A DNA stretch of 25,680 nucleotides from Bacteroidota bacterium (GTDB taxonomy: Bacteria > Bacteroidota > Ignavibacteria > SZUA-365). The DNA is taken from assembly GCA_023432805.1 (NCBI GenBank), contig JAEYUG010000040.1, positions 1-25,680 on the forward strand, read 5' to 3'. The notes beneath the pieces are model-generated. The model searched no databases, was not told the DNA's origin, and saw nothing but the letters and a program-made list of their open reading frames with translations. The translations under genes and the position numbers were made by a program. Positions 1 to 9,006 of this stretch are shown here, piece by piece. Each line of letters starts with the position of its first letter. The first letter of the stretch is position 1.

Positions 1-113
1 TTGTCTCCCGCTGGGGGCCCCCCGGGGTGGCGCCACCTCTTCGCGTATGCACCGACACGCGGACCCCTTCCTTCCATCCCTGCACATGATCATGTCTGAG
101 ACCGGATTGCATT
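1..113. other. Leader region before the first gene, no gene seen
   Basis: No convincing coding sequence is visible. The stretch is very G/C-rich at its left end and contains a perfect 12-bp palindrome (GGTGGCGCCACC, 26-37) next to runs of G and C. It could be the tail or terminator of a gene lying off the window, but no T-tract follows, so this is only a suggestion. Confidence 0.3.
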
Positions 114-377
114 ATGCATGAACTCTCGATTGCGGCGGCACTGCTCGAGACGATCGACGAGGAGCAGCGCGTGCACGGTTTCGACCGGGTGCTGCGGGTG
201 CGCTTGCGCATTGGCCGGTATTCGAACGTGGTGCCCGAGGCGTTGCGCTTCGGGTTCGAGGCGCTGGCGGCTGGGACGGTGGCCGAGGGGGCGGTGCTGG
301 ATTTCGAAGAGGTGCCCGGGTGCGACGATCCCCTCGCGGGAGAGGATCTGGACATCGTCAGCCTCGAGGTGGAGTGA
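114..377 (+). CDS. hypA: HypA-like nickel metallochaperone lacking the zinc ribbon
   Basis: The 87-residue product begins MHELSIAAALLE and continues through the conserved alpha/beta part of HypA/HybF (RIGRYSNVVPEALRFGFEAL, then a GTVAEGA-like segment). It ends GEDLDIVSLEVE, matching the family's usual C-terminus. HypA delivers nickel to [NiFe]-hydrogenase or urease maturation; Met1-His2-Glu3 is the nickel site and is intact. HypA is normally about 113 residues with two CxxC pairs between these blocks. Here about 26 residues are missing and one Cys (residue 71) remains, so zinc cannot be bound in the usual way. The reading frame runs straight through the junction, which looks like an in-frame deletion rather than a frameshift. 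No strong Shine-Dalgarno is seen. No other hydrogenase or urease gene lies in the window. It may be a degenerate or repurposed HypA. Confidence 0.75.
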   Translation: MHELSIAAALLETIDEEQRVHGFDRVLRVRLRIGRYSNVVPEALRFGFEALAAGTVAEGAVLDFEEVPGCDDPLAGEDLDIVSLEVE

Positions 378-459
378 CGGAGGCGGGCCGGGCAGGGGAC
401 ATTGGACATGAGGTGAAAGAGGGGTATCTTGCGTGGTTGCATATAAGTAGCCGGAACGC

Positions 460-1780
460 ATGCGTCGCAAGATTTACATAGAAACCTACGGATGTCAGAT
501 GAACGTGGCCGACACGGAGATCATCAACGGCATCCTTCACGGAGAAGGCTACGAGATCACCTCGGAGATCGAGCGTGCCGATGCCATCTTCATGAACACG
601 TGCGCAATCCGCGATCACGCCGAGCAGCGCGTGTACGGACGCCTGGGAAACTTCGACCAGCTCAAGAAGCGCAATCCCCATCTCGTGGTCGGCATCGTGG
701 GCTGCATGGCCGAACGACTGCGCACCTCGCTGATTGAAGACCGCAAGCTCGTCGATATCGTCTGCGGTCCGGATGAATACCGCCGCCTGCCTGCGTTGAT
801 TGATGCTGCGTTGCATGGGGAGAAGGGCATGCGCGTGCAACTTTCGCGTACGGAAACCTACGACGACATCGAACCCTTGCGCACCGAGGGCCACAGTGCG
901 TGGATTTCCGTGATGCGCGGCTGCGACAAGTTCTGCACGTTCTGCGTCGTTCCGTTCACACGGGGACGTGAACGCAGCCGCACGCTCGAAGGTGTCGTGC
1001 ATGAAACCGAAACACTCGTCTCGCGGGGTTTCCGCGAGGTGACGCTGCTGGGCCAGAACGTGAATTCGTACAACGACGAGGGGCGGGATTTCGCCGATCT
1101 GCTCGCAGCCGTCGCCGTGGTCGATCCCACCCTCCGCGTCCGCTTCACGACGTCGCATCCTCAGGACATGTCCGACAAGCTGATCGACACGATCGCCGGC
1201 ACGGACAACCTGTGTGCGTTCATTCATCTGCCGTTGCAGTCGGGCAGCGACCGCATTCTCGAGCTGATGAACCGCACGTATTCGCGCGAGCATTACATGG
1301 GGCGCATCGCCCGGATCCGTTCGGCGATGCCCGATGCGGCGATCTCGACCGATATCATTGCGGGGTTCCCGACGGAGACCGAAGACGACCATCGCGCCAC
1401 GCTGGAGGCGATGGAGGCGGTGCGGTACGACAGTGCGTTCACCTTCAAGTATTCGCCGCGTGAGAACACGAAGGCCTGGAAGATGGGCGACGACGTCCCA
1501 GACGACGTCAAGGGCCGCCGTCTGCAGGAGATCATCGACCTGCAGCGCCGCCATTCGTACGAGCGCAACCGGGAGATGATCGGGCGCGAGGAGGTGATTC
1601 TGATCGAGGGACCGAGCAAGCGCTCCGACCGCGAGTGGATGGGGCGTACCGATACCAACAAATCCGTGATTCTGCCGCGCGACGGATACGAGGCCGGTGA
1701 TCTGGTGCGCGTGCGTATCACATCGGCCACATCCGCCACCTTGTTCGGCGCACCGATCGAAGAGGGGGCGCTCGTCCTCA

Positions 1781-1788
<8 letters not shown>
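460..1788 (+). CDS. miaB: tRNA-2-methylthio-N6-dimethylallyladenosine synthase (MiaB)
   Basis: The 442-residue product has full MiaB architecture. The N-terminal UPF0004 domain carries the auxiliary [4Fe-4S] ligands Cys12 (ETYGCQMN), Cys48 (MNTCAIR) and Cys82 (GCMAE). The radical-SAM motif CxxxCxxC is at Cys155, Cys159 and Cys162 (GCDKFCTFC), and a TRAM RNA-binding domain occupies roughly the last 65 residues. The enzyme adds a methylthio group to i6A37 of tRNAs reading UNN codons, in the cytoplasm, using SAM. The N-terminus MRRKIYIETYGCQMN fits the family well, which supports ATG 460. The last 8 bases overlap the start of the sigma-54 activator, so the two are probably co-transcribed and translationally coupled. 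Confidence 0.97.
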
Positions 1789-3096
<1,308 letters not shown>

Positions 3097-3097
<1 letters not shown>

Positions 3098-3618
3098 TGT
3101 TCCTCTTGCGTGCGTTGCGAATTTCCTTGTATTTTTGTCTTCTACTGATGTGCGCACCCTTGGTGAACGGTTGCTACTCGTTCACGGGCGCATCGGTCCC
3201 ACAACACTGGACGTCCATCGCCATCCCTCTGTTTGAAGACGAAAGCGGATTCGGTCAGCCGGCACTGCGAGAAACAGTGACCAACGACCTGATCACCAAG
3301 ATGCAGCGTGATAACACGCTCACGCTCGCGGACCGTGGTTCCGCGAGCATCGAATTGATCGGAAAAATCACATCCGTTGAAGCCGATCAACCGCTCGCCG
3401 TTGCTCAGGGCACGCAGGCTTCACGCCTGCAGGTCGTGATCAAGGCGACCGTCTCCTTGTTTGACCGAACGCAGCAGCGCCAAGCCTGGTCGAAGTCTTT
3501 CACCGCATATGGCAATTATTCTCCCGCTGGTGGCGCTGCCGATCGCGAGCTGGGTCTTGCGCAAGCCGTCGAGAAGCTGACCGACGACATCTTGCTCGAG
3601 ACTATCTCCGCATGGTAA
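3097..3618 (+). CDS. lptE: LptE-family outer-membrane lipoprotein, LPS assembly
   Basis: The 173-residue product has a hydrophobic signal peptide and a lipobox LVNGC, with Cys26 as the lipidated residue. The mature protein starts CYSFTGASVP and contains the typical LptE pattern of a first strand ending IAIPLFED, a helix rich in 'LRETVTNDLITKMQRDNTL', and a long strand with VEADQPLAV. LptE plugs the LptD barrel and takes part in lipopolysaccharide insertion into the outer membrane. The gene starts inside the stop codon of the sigma-54 activator (ATG 3097), and the order miaB, sigma-54 activator, lptE is a recurring Bacteroidota-type arrangement. Sequence similarity within LptE is low across phyla, so the call rests on the lipobox, length, first-strand motif and context. 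Confidence 0.85.
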
Positions 3619-3662
3619 ATTGGAAATCTTTTCGAACACTCTCTGAGGTGTAAACGAGTATC

Positions 3663-5126
3663 ATGGAACAATTCATACTGGGTGCATATCTCTTCTCCCT
3701 TACGATCTTGTTCCTGTTCGGATCGCACGGTTTCGTGATGATCTATTTTTATTTCAAGAACAGGAACAAGAAACCCGCGAGAAGACCATCACCGGAGAAC
3801 GCTCCCGTGGTGACCGTGCAACTCCCGGTGTTCAACGAACTGTATGTCGTTGAGCGTCTGATTGACGCCGTCTGTGCGATGGATTATCCGCGCGACCGCC
3901 TCGAGATTCAGGTGCTTGACGATTCGACTGATGAAACGGTCGATGTCACTGCCGCAGCCGTCGCCGCCAAACAGGCGCTCGGGTTCGACATCAAGCAGAT
4001 CCGCCGCACCAATCGGGTCGGCTTCAAGGCAGGAGCGCTGCGTGAGGGACTCGCGGCCGCGCGTGGCGACTTCATCGCGATTTTTGATGCCGATTTCGTG
4101 CCTCGTCCCGACTTTCTCACCGAGACGCTCGCGCACTTCACCGATGATCGCATCGGCATGGTGCAGACGCGCTGGGAACACCTCAACACCGAGTACAGCA
4201 TGCTCACGCGTGCGCAGGCCATCGCACTCGACGGCCATTTCGTCATCGAGCAGTCTGTGCGCAACAAGGCCGGCTTCTTCATCAACTTCAACGGCACTGC
4301 CGGCATCTGGCGTCGCACGTGCATCGAAGATTCGGGCAACTGGCAAGACGATACGCTCACCGAAGATCTCGATCTGAGCTACCGTGCTCAGTTGAAGGGC
4401 TGGAACTTCATCTACCTCGGTGATTTTACCTCGCCCGCAGAGCTGCCCAGTGAAATCAATGCGCTCAAGAGTCAGCAATTCCGCTGGACCAAGGGTGCCA
4501 TCGAGACGGCCAAGAAGATCCTGCCGCGGGTGTGGAAGGCGAAACTTCCGCTGCGGATCAAGCTGCAGAGCACGGTGCATTTGACGAACAACCTCGTCTT
4601 CCCGTTCATCCTCCTCACCGGCATTCTCAACGTTCCGCTCATTTTCATCAAGCAGAACGGAACGCACGACACCTTCTTCGCATTCATGTCGGTCTTCGTG
4701 CTCGCCTTCGTCAGTTCCTTCCTGTTCTACCTCTATTCGCAGAAGGACGTCCATCAGGACTGGAAGAAGCGTCTGTTTCTCTTCCCGGTCTTCATGGCCG
4801 GCAGCATGGGTTTCGCGGTCAACAACTCCCGCGCCGTGCTGGAAGGTCTGTTCAACAAGAAGAGTGCCTTCATTCGCACCCCCAAGTACAAGATCGAGCA
4901 GGGTGCCGACAACTGGACGAACAAGAAGTACCGCAGCGCCAAGCCGAAGATCACGTTCTCGATTCTGCTCGAGCTTGCGCTCGCGTTGTATTGCATGGTC
5001 GGCGTCGGCGCGTCGATCTGGTTCCTTGAAATCGCGGCACTGCCGTTCCAGCTGTTGTATTGCCTGGGCTTCGGACTTGTTGGTCTGATGTCGATTCGTC
5101 ACGCGCTTGCCATGCGGCACGCCTGA
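3663..5126 (+). CDS. Membrane family 2 glycosyltransferase, cellulose-synthase-like
   Basis: The 487-residue processive-type glycosyltransferase has one N-terminal transmembrane helix (about 5-30), a GT-A catalytic domain and four or five C-terminal helices (from about 312 to the end). Catalytic signatures are complete: DDST (Asp86/Asp87), DAD (142-144), TED (233-235) and QQFRW (271-275), the D,D,D,QxxRW set of GT2 enzymes. Such proteins transfer sugars from nucleotide sugars at the inner membrane to a polysaccharide or glycolipid acceptor. The substrate is not evident; relatives include glucomannan, cellulose and glycosyl-diacylglycerol synthases. GAGGT about 13 bases before ATG 3663 is a weak ribosome site. 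It follows lptE after 44 bases and may be co-transcribed. No PilZ domain or cellulose operon partners are present, so cellulose synthesis proper is unlikely. Confidence 0.9.
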   Translation: MEQFILGAYLFSLTILFLFGSHGFVMIYFYFKNRNKKPARRPSPENAPVVTVQLPVFNELYVVERLIDAVCAMDYPRDRLEIQVLDDSTDETVDVTAAAVAAKQALGFDIKQIRRTNRVGFKAGALREGLAAARGDFIAIFDADFVPRPDFLTETLAHFTDDRIGMVQTRWEHLNTEYSMLTRAQAIALDGHFVIEQSVRNKAGFFINFNGTAGIWRRTCIEDSGNWQDDTLTEDLDLSYRAQLKGWNFIYLGDFTSPAELPSEINALKSQQFRWTKGAIETAKKILPRVWKAKLPLRIKLQSTVHLTNNLVFPFILLTGILNVPLIFIKQNGTHDTFFAFMSVFVLAFVSSFLFYLYSQKDVHQDWKKRLFLFPVFMAGSMGFAVNNSRAVLEGLFNKKSAFIRTPKYKIEQGADNWTNKKYRSAKPKITFSILLELALALYCMVGVGASIWFLEIAALPFQLLYCLGFGLVGLMSIRHALAMRHA

Positions 5127-5200
5127 GATCGGAGAACGCGCGCGACAGTTGCTTCCACTCACGCCATCCCGGACACAGGTCAGCACGAGGTTCCCTGCCC

Positions 5201-6127
5201 ATGTTTGAGCCCAGCCGACTGGCCCCGGACGAACTGCAGCGCAGGTTGCAGCGTCACCTCGACGAGCATCCCGCCTCGCCGCTGTTTACCGTGCTGGCGG
5301 AACTGCATTTGCGCGAGGGACGCCTGGCCGAGGCGATGAAGCTTCTCTCGGCAGGTCTCGTCCAGCATCCTCTGCACCCTACTGCGCGTCTGCTGCATGC
5401 GCGCGGCTGCGTCATGCAGCGCAAGTATCGCGACGCCCGCGCAACACTCACAGCGCTCGTCCGTGAAATCCCTGCCTGCGTCGCCGCCTCTGATCTGATC
5501 GAGGACCTCAAGGACATCGAACTCGAGTATCCTCCCATGCATCTGAGCACCGACCGAGAGGGCTATGCGCCTCCCCCGGTCGATGCACGGACGACTGCTT
5601 CGAGCAGGGTGGAGGATGTCATTCCCGTGCCTGCGCATGCGGCGTTTTCCCCTCGGGCGTTCGGAACTGCACAGGGGAAGCCTCCGCAGCCGGATGCGGG
5701 TGCAGGGGCCGGCGGCTTCCCGCGTCCCAGCTTCGGAGGTACCATCCCCGATGAGCTTCTCCGTGTCGTGGGTCCGGCTCCCGCAGCAACGCCGGATCGA
5801 GGAGAGGGGGAGGACGTGCTCGCATCGGAACATGAAGCGCAGGCAAGGGCGGCGATGGATCTTGAACGACTTGCCACACGCCTCGAGAGTGCGCGCATCC
5901 CGATCATGCCCGATGCTGCCGACGCCCACGTGGATGCATCGGCGCCACGCGTCGACCGGGTGGACCTGCATGCGCGTCCCGTCACCGAGACGCTGGCGTC
6001 CATCTACCTCACGCAGGGACGCATTACGGAGGCACTGGCTGCGTATCGCGTGCTCGCAGCGCGGCATCCCGAGCGGCATGACGAGTTCGCGCGGCGCATC
6101 GCAGAGCTCGAGCGCCGTCTGGGCTGA
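5201..6127 (+). CDS. Tetratricopeptide repeat protein
   Basis: The 308-residue protein starts at ATG 5201, preceded by GAGG about ten bases upstream; the open frame extends further upstream but runs into the glycosyltransferase gene. Residues about 1-105 form TPR-like helix pairs (LFTVLAELHLREGRLAEAMK, then HPTARLLHARGCVMQRKYRDA). A long Pro/Ala/Gly-rich, probably disordered linker (about 110-250) follows. The C-terminal 50 residues give another repeat (ETLASIYLTQGRITEALAAY...HPER). No signal peptide is seen, so it is probably cytoplasmic. TPR proteins are scaffolds; the partner is unknown. Its position behind the glycosyltransferase suggests, but does not prove, a role in envelope assembly. 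Confidence 0.8.
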   Translation: MFEPSRLAPDELQRRLQRHLDEHPASPLFTVLAELHLREGRLAEAMKLLSAGLVQHPLHPTARLLHARGCVMQRKYRDARATLTALVREIPACVAASDLIEDLKDIELEYPPMHLSTDREGYAPPPVDARTTASSRVEDVIPVPAHAAFSPRAFGTAQGKPPQPDAGAGAGGFPRPSFGGTIPDELLRVVGPAPAATPDRGEGEDVLASEHEAQARAAMDLERLATRLESARIPIMPDAADAHVDASAPRVDRVDLHARPVTETLASIYLTQGRITEALAAYRVLAARHPERHDEFARRIAELERRLG

Positions 6128-6190
6128 TCGACACTGCGTCGGTCGGCATCGTGCGCCGCATTCCTTCACTCAGAGCAACAAGGAGGTATC

Positions 6191-6730
6191 ATGCTGATCG
6201 TCCCACATACCGTGCTTGTCGTGGTCGATGTGCAGGGCCGCCTGGCCGAGGTCGTCCACGAATCGGATCGGGTCATCCGCAACGTTCGCACGCTGGTGCA
6301 GGGCGCGCGGTTGCTTGACATCCCCGTAGTCGTGACAGAACAGTACCCGAAGGGACTCGGTCCCACAGTGCCTGCCATTTCGGAGTTGCTCGACGGTGTG
6401 CACCTGTTCGAGAAGCACACATTCAGTTGTTGCGGCAATCATGAGTTCAACACGGCGATGATGACCCTGCACCGCCAGGAGGTGCTGCTCTGCGGCATCG
6501 AATCGCACGTCTGCGTGTATCAGACGGCGCGCGATCTGATCGACGACGGATACACGGTGCACGTTGTGACAGATGCAGTCTCAAGTCGCACAGCAGCCAA
6601 CGCGCAGCTGGGCATCAACCGCATGCTCACCATGGGAGCGATCGCCACCGGGACCGAGATGGCCCTGTTCGAGCTGCTCCGCGAATCCGGAACGGACACG
6701 TTCAAGGCGATCTCGAAGCTGGTCAAGTAG
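6191..6730 (+). CDS. Isochorismatase-family cysteine hydrolase
   Basis: The 179-residue product has the family's catalytic triad: Asp13 (VVVDVQG), Lys75 (HLFEKHTFSC) and Cys108 in GIESHVCV, with the usual cis-peptide region before the Cys. The length and motifs fit the small isochorismatase-like (YcaC/nicotinamidase-related) hydrolases of the cytoplasm, but the substrate cannot be read from sequence. No siderophore or NAD-salvage genes are nearby. Translation is well signalled: a near-perfect AAGGAGGT (6180-6187) sits three bases before ATG 6191. A 12-bp sequence covering the stop codon (AGTAGCTGCGAC, 6726-6737) is repeated at 6746-6757. A strong terminator follows at 6813. Confidence 0.9.
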   Translation: MLIVPHTVLVVVDVQGRLAEVVHESDRVIRNVRTLVQGARLLDIPVVVTEQYPKGLGPTVPAISELLDGVHLFEKHTFSCCGNHEFNTAMMTLHRQEVLLCGIESHVCVYQTARDLIDDGYTVHVVTDAVSSRTAANAQLGINRMLTMGAIATGTEMALFELLRESGTDTFKAISKLVK

Positions 6731-6812
6731 CTGCGACGCCGCTCCAGTAGCTGCGACACCGACGAGGCGACACTGCGCATTCCCTGTTCACGACCTGCCA
6801 GCAGCAGGTACA

Positions 6813-6843
6813 CGAAAAGCCCCGCCAATGGCGGGGCTTTTCG
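6813..6843. terminator. Bidirectional rho-independent terminator
   Basis: A perfect 14-bp stem (CGAAAAGCCCCGCC / GGCGGGGCTTTTCG) with an AAT loop. The A-run on one side and T-run on the other give U-tracts in both transcription directions. It lies between the convergent isochorismatase-like gene (plus) and the LolA-like reading frame (minus), so it can end both transcripts. Confidence 0.92.
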
Positions 6844-6869
6844 TTGCCATGCGTATCTGTCGACGACGG

Positions 6870-7442
6870 TTACTTCTTGAACGTCGCGTCGTCGATCTGG
6901 GTGTTCTGCTTGACGCTGGTGACGGTTGCCGACATCGTCATCTGACCACCATCGACGGTCATCTTGTGGGGAAGCTTCACACCGTCGACTGCGCGGAAAT
7001 CCGAATAGCGCATGGAGACGACCGCCGACTGTCCGCCGCGGCTTTCCGTGCGATCCTCGCCAACGAGCATGAACGTGGCGGCGTCGAAGTACATGGTGAC
7101 CGCGCTGTGCACCTTCTTCATGTCGACCTCATAGACGGCTGCGCCATCGAGCATCTTCTTGGTCTTCAGCGTCGGGGTGTAGCCGAGTTCCTTCCAGCGG
7201 ATGATGTCGTTGAACTGTGCGTCTTCCAGCTTCCGCGCGAGGTCGTCGCCGCTGTAGGTGTTCACGCCCGGTTGCATCGGCACCGTGCCTGCGGCACTGA
7301 TGCCGTCGACCCATTCCTCCTGTTCGAGGGTCTGGGCACCGCCGCCCATGTCGACGAGGAAGGTCGACTTGGTGTAGCGCTTGTTCGGAGCCTTGTCGAT
7401 GGTGAGCATCGAGCCCTCGATCTGCATGGGTCCCGCGCTCAT
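6870..7442 (-). CDS. LolA-like C-terminal domain cut from the M16 peptidase by an in-frame stop
   Basis: This 190-residue frame (ATG 7442 to TAA 6870) has no signal peptide of its own. Its text (MQIEGSMLTIDKAPNKRYTK, later KKMLDGAAVYEVDMKK and DGVKLPHKM) matches the lipoprotein-carrier (LolA/LolB-like) beta-sheet domain often found at the end of Bacteroidota-type M16 proteins. It is in the same frame as the upstream M16-like gene, separated only by TAG (7452-7454) and three codons. The first strand of the domain (ALGGDAAVRKITNRTVE) lies before the stop, so the domain is split within itself. AGGA lies 7 bases before ATG 7442 and could permit reinitiation, but a product lacking the export signal and first strand would probably not work. 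Most likely the remnant of a roughly 702-residue protein, or the product of readthrough. Confidence 0.75.
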   Translation of the reverse strand: MSAGPMQIEGSMLTIDKAPNKRYTKSTFLVDMGGGAQTLEQEEWVDGISAAGTVPMQPGVNTYSGDDLARKLEDAQFNDIIRWKELGYTPTLKTKKMLDGAAVYEVDMKKVHSAVTMYFDAATFMLVGEDRTESRGGQSAVVSMRYSDFRAVDGVKLPHKMTVDGGQMTMSATVTSVKQNTQIDDATFKK

Positions 7443-7451
7443 CGATACGTC

Positions 7452-8978
7452 CTATTCGACGGTGCGGTTGGTGATCTTCCGTACGGCCGCGTCGCCGCCG
7501 AGTGCCTCGACGTGCTTGCGGAGAAGGGTCTCGACATCGATGTCGAGCTCCATTGGTCCTGCATTCGTGACGGATTTCATGTCGGTGTCGTAGACGAAGA
7601 CCGGACCGAACTGCTCGAGGGACGAGCGGATGGCGGTCACGTCGCCGACGGCGGCAACGGCGAGGTTGTCGGTGCTGAAGTACTGGCGCGCCACGCGTGC
7701 GATGTCGCCGGCCGTGATGGCCATGACTCGGGCCGCGTAGGTCTTGAAGTAGTCCTTCGGCAGGCCGAAGAGATCGATGTCTTGTACCCGCTGCGCGGTG
7801 GTCGAGGGATTCTCGAGGCTGAGCAGGTAACGTCCGACTGCGTACTGCTTGTGCGATTCGAGCTCGGTATCGGGTACGGGTTCGTTCTGCATGCGCTGCA
7901 TCTCGTTGATCATTTCACGTGCAGCGGAGTCCGTCGCGGCGCGGCGTACATCGCTCGAGGCCATCCACACGCCGGCGTCACGACGCGCATCGGGATTGCT
8001 GTAGGCGCCGTAGGTGAAGCTGTGCTTCTCGCGGAGATTCTGGAACAGCCGTCCCGAGAACCCGCCGCCGAGAATCGAGTTGGCCATCGAGAGTGCGGTG
8101 TAGTCGGGGTGGTTGCGTGCGATGCCCGTGGTCATGACCGCGAGCGAGGTCTGCGTCTGTGTCGATCCGAGATCAACAAGGTGCACCGAACGGCCGGTGA
8201 TCGGCTTCGGCTTCGGGAAATTCGCGACCGGCACAGTTCCCTTCTTCCAACTGTCGAAGTACTTCCTGATGAGGGGAAGAATGTCGTTCGGGCTCACGTC
8301 GCCCACGATGGCGAGCGAGCTGTTGTTGGGGAGGAAGTAGGTCTTGTGGAAGGCGACGATGTCGTCACGAGTGATGCTCTTGACGCTGGCCTCAGTGGCG
8401 AAATGCGAGTAGGGATGATCGTTGAATCCGACCGTGATCTGCAGGCGGCCGCTGATGGCGTCGGGATCCTTCTTCTCGGATGTGAGTCCCGACAGGGTCT
8501 GCTTGCGGAGCTTGTCGATTTCGGTGTCGGGGAAGACGGGATTGTACATCGCGTCCGTCATCAGGTCGAGGATCTTCTCGGTGTGCTTCTTGAGTCCCGA
8601 TCCGAACACGCTGATGGCGTCGTCATCGGAGCCCGCACCGATCGAGACGCCGATGTTGTCGGCTTCGGTGGCGAACTGCAGGGAGCTGCGCTTGGCGGTG
8701 CCCTTGGTCAGCAGGTCTGTGACGAAGCCCGACAGGCCGCTCTTCTGTTCGAAGGCTCCGCCGCTCTTGATCTGCAGGCGGAAGGTGACCAGGGGCTGTG
8801 CGTTGTTGGTGACGATCAGGACCTTGAGTCCGTTGCTCAGCGTCGTTTCATGATACTCGGGGAATGCGGCCTTGGGCGCGGGACCCGCGGCAGGCTTCTT
8901 CGTGCGGTCGATCTGTGCCTGTGCGGAAAGCGTCACAAGAAGCATCAGGGCGAGGAGGCTGGTGGTCAGTCGTGTCAT
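7452..8978 (-). CDS. M16 peptidase-like protein, catalytically inactive partner, C-terminally interrupted
   Basis: A 508-residue exported protein starting MTRLTTSLLALMLLVTLSAQAQ, a clear signal peptide. It has the two M16 halves, but the zinc motif HxxEH is degenerate: GLSGFVTDLL (81-90) has Gly, Thr and Asp where the metal ligands and base should be. It keeps the Arg/Tyr pair of the second half (Arg316 and Tyr323 in LREKHSFTYG), used by non-catalytic subunits of heterodimeric M16B proteases to hold substrate. It lies 28 bases after the active M16 gene on the same strand, fitting a periplasmic two-subunit protease. GAAGGA lies before ATG 8978. The frame ends at TAG 7452 after the first strand of a LolA-like domain that continues in frame downstream. 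The peptidase-like halves are intact, so partial function is possible. Confidence 0.9.
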   Translation of the reverse strand: MTRLTTSLLALMLLVTLSAQAQIDRTKKPAAGPAPKAAFPEYHETTLSNGLKVLIVTNNAQPLVTFRLQIKSGGAFEQKSGLSGFVTDLLTKGTAKRSSLQFATEADNIGVSIGAGSDDDAISVFGSGLKKHTEKILDLMTDAMYNPVFPDTEIDKLRKQTLSGLTSEKKDPDAISGRLQITVGFNDHPYSHFATEASVKSITRDDIVAFHKTYFLPNNSSLAIVGDVSPNDILPLIRKYFDSWKKGTVPVANFPKPKPITGRSVHLVDLGSTQTQTSLAVMTTGIARNHPDYTALSMANSILGGGFSGRLFQNLREKHSFTYGAYSNPDARRDAGVWMASSDVRRAATDSAAREMINEMQRMQNEPVPDTELESHKQYAVGRYLLSLENPSTTAQRVQDIDLFGLPKDYFKTYAARVMAITAGDIARVARQYFSTDNLAVAAVGDVTAIRSSLEQFGPVFVYDTDMKSVTNAGPMELDIDVETLLRKHVEALGGDAAVRKITNRTVE

Positions 8979-9006
8979 GGGAGTGTTCCTTCTTCGTCGT
9001 ATTCGA

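Noticed and set aside
3130..3137. TATTTTTG on the plus strand, matching the Bacteroidota -7 promoter motif
   Set aside because: It lies inside the signal peptide codons of lptE, which is translationally coupled to the preceding gene; the T-rich codons for hydrophobic residues explain the match.
7452..7454. TAG as a recoded sense codon (for example pyrrolysine)
   Set aside because: TAG ends several ordinary genes in the window and no recoding genes or downstream element are visible. Mutation, error or low-level readthrough is simpler.
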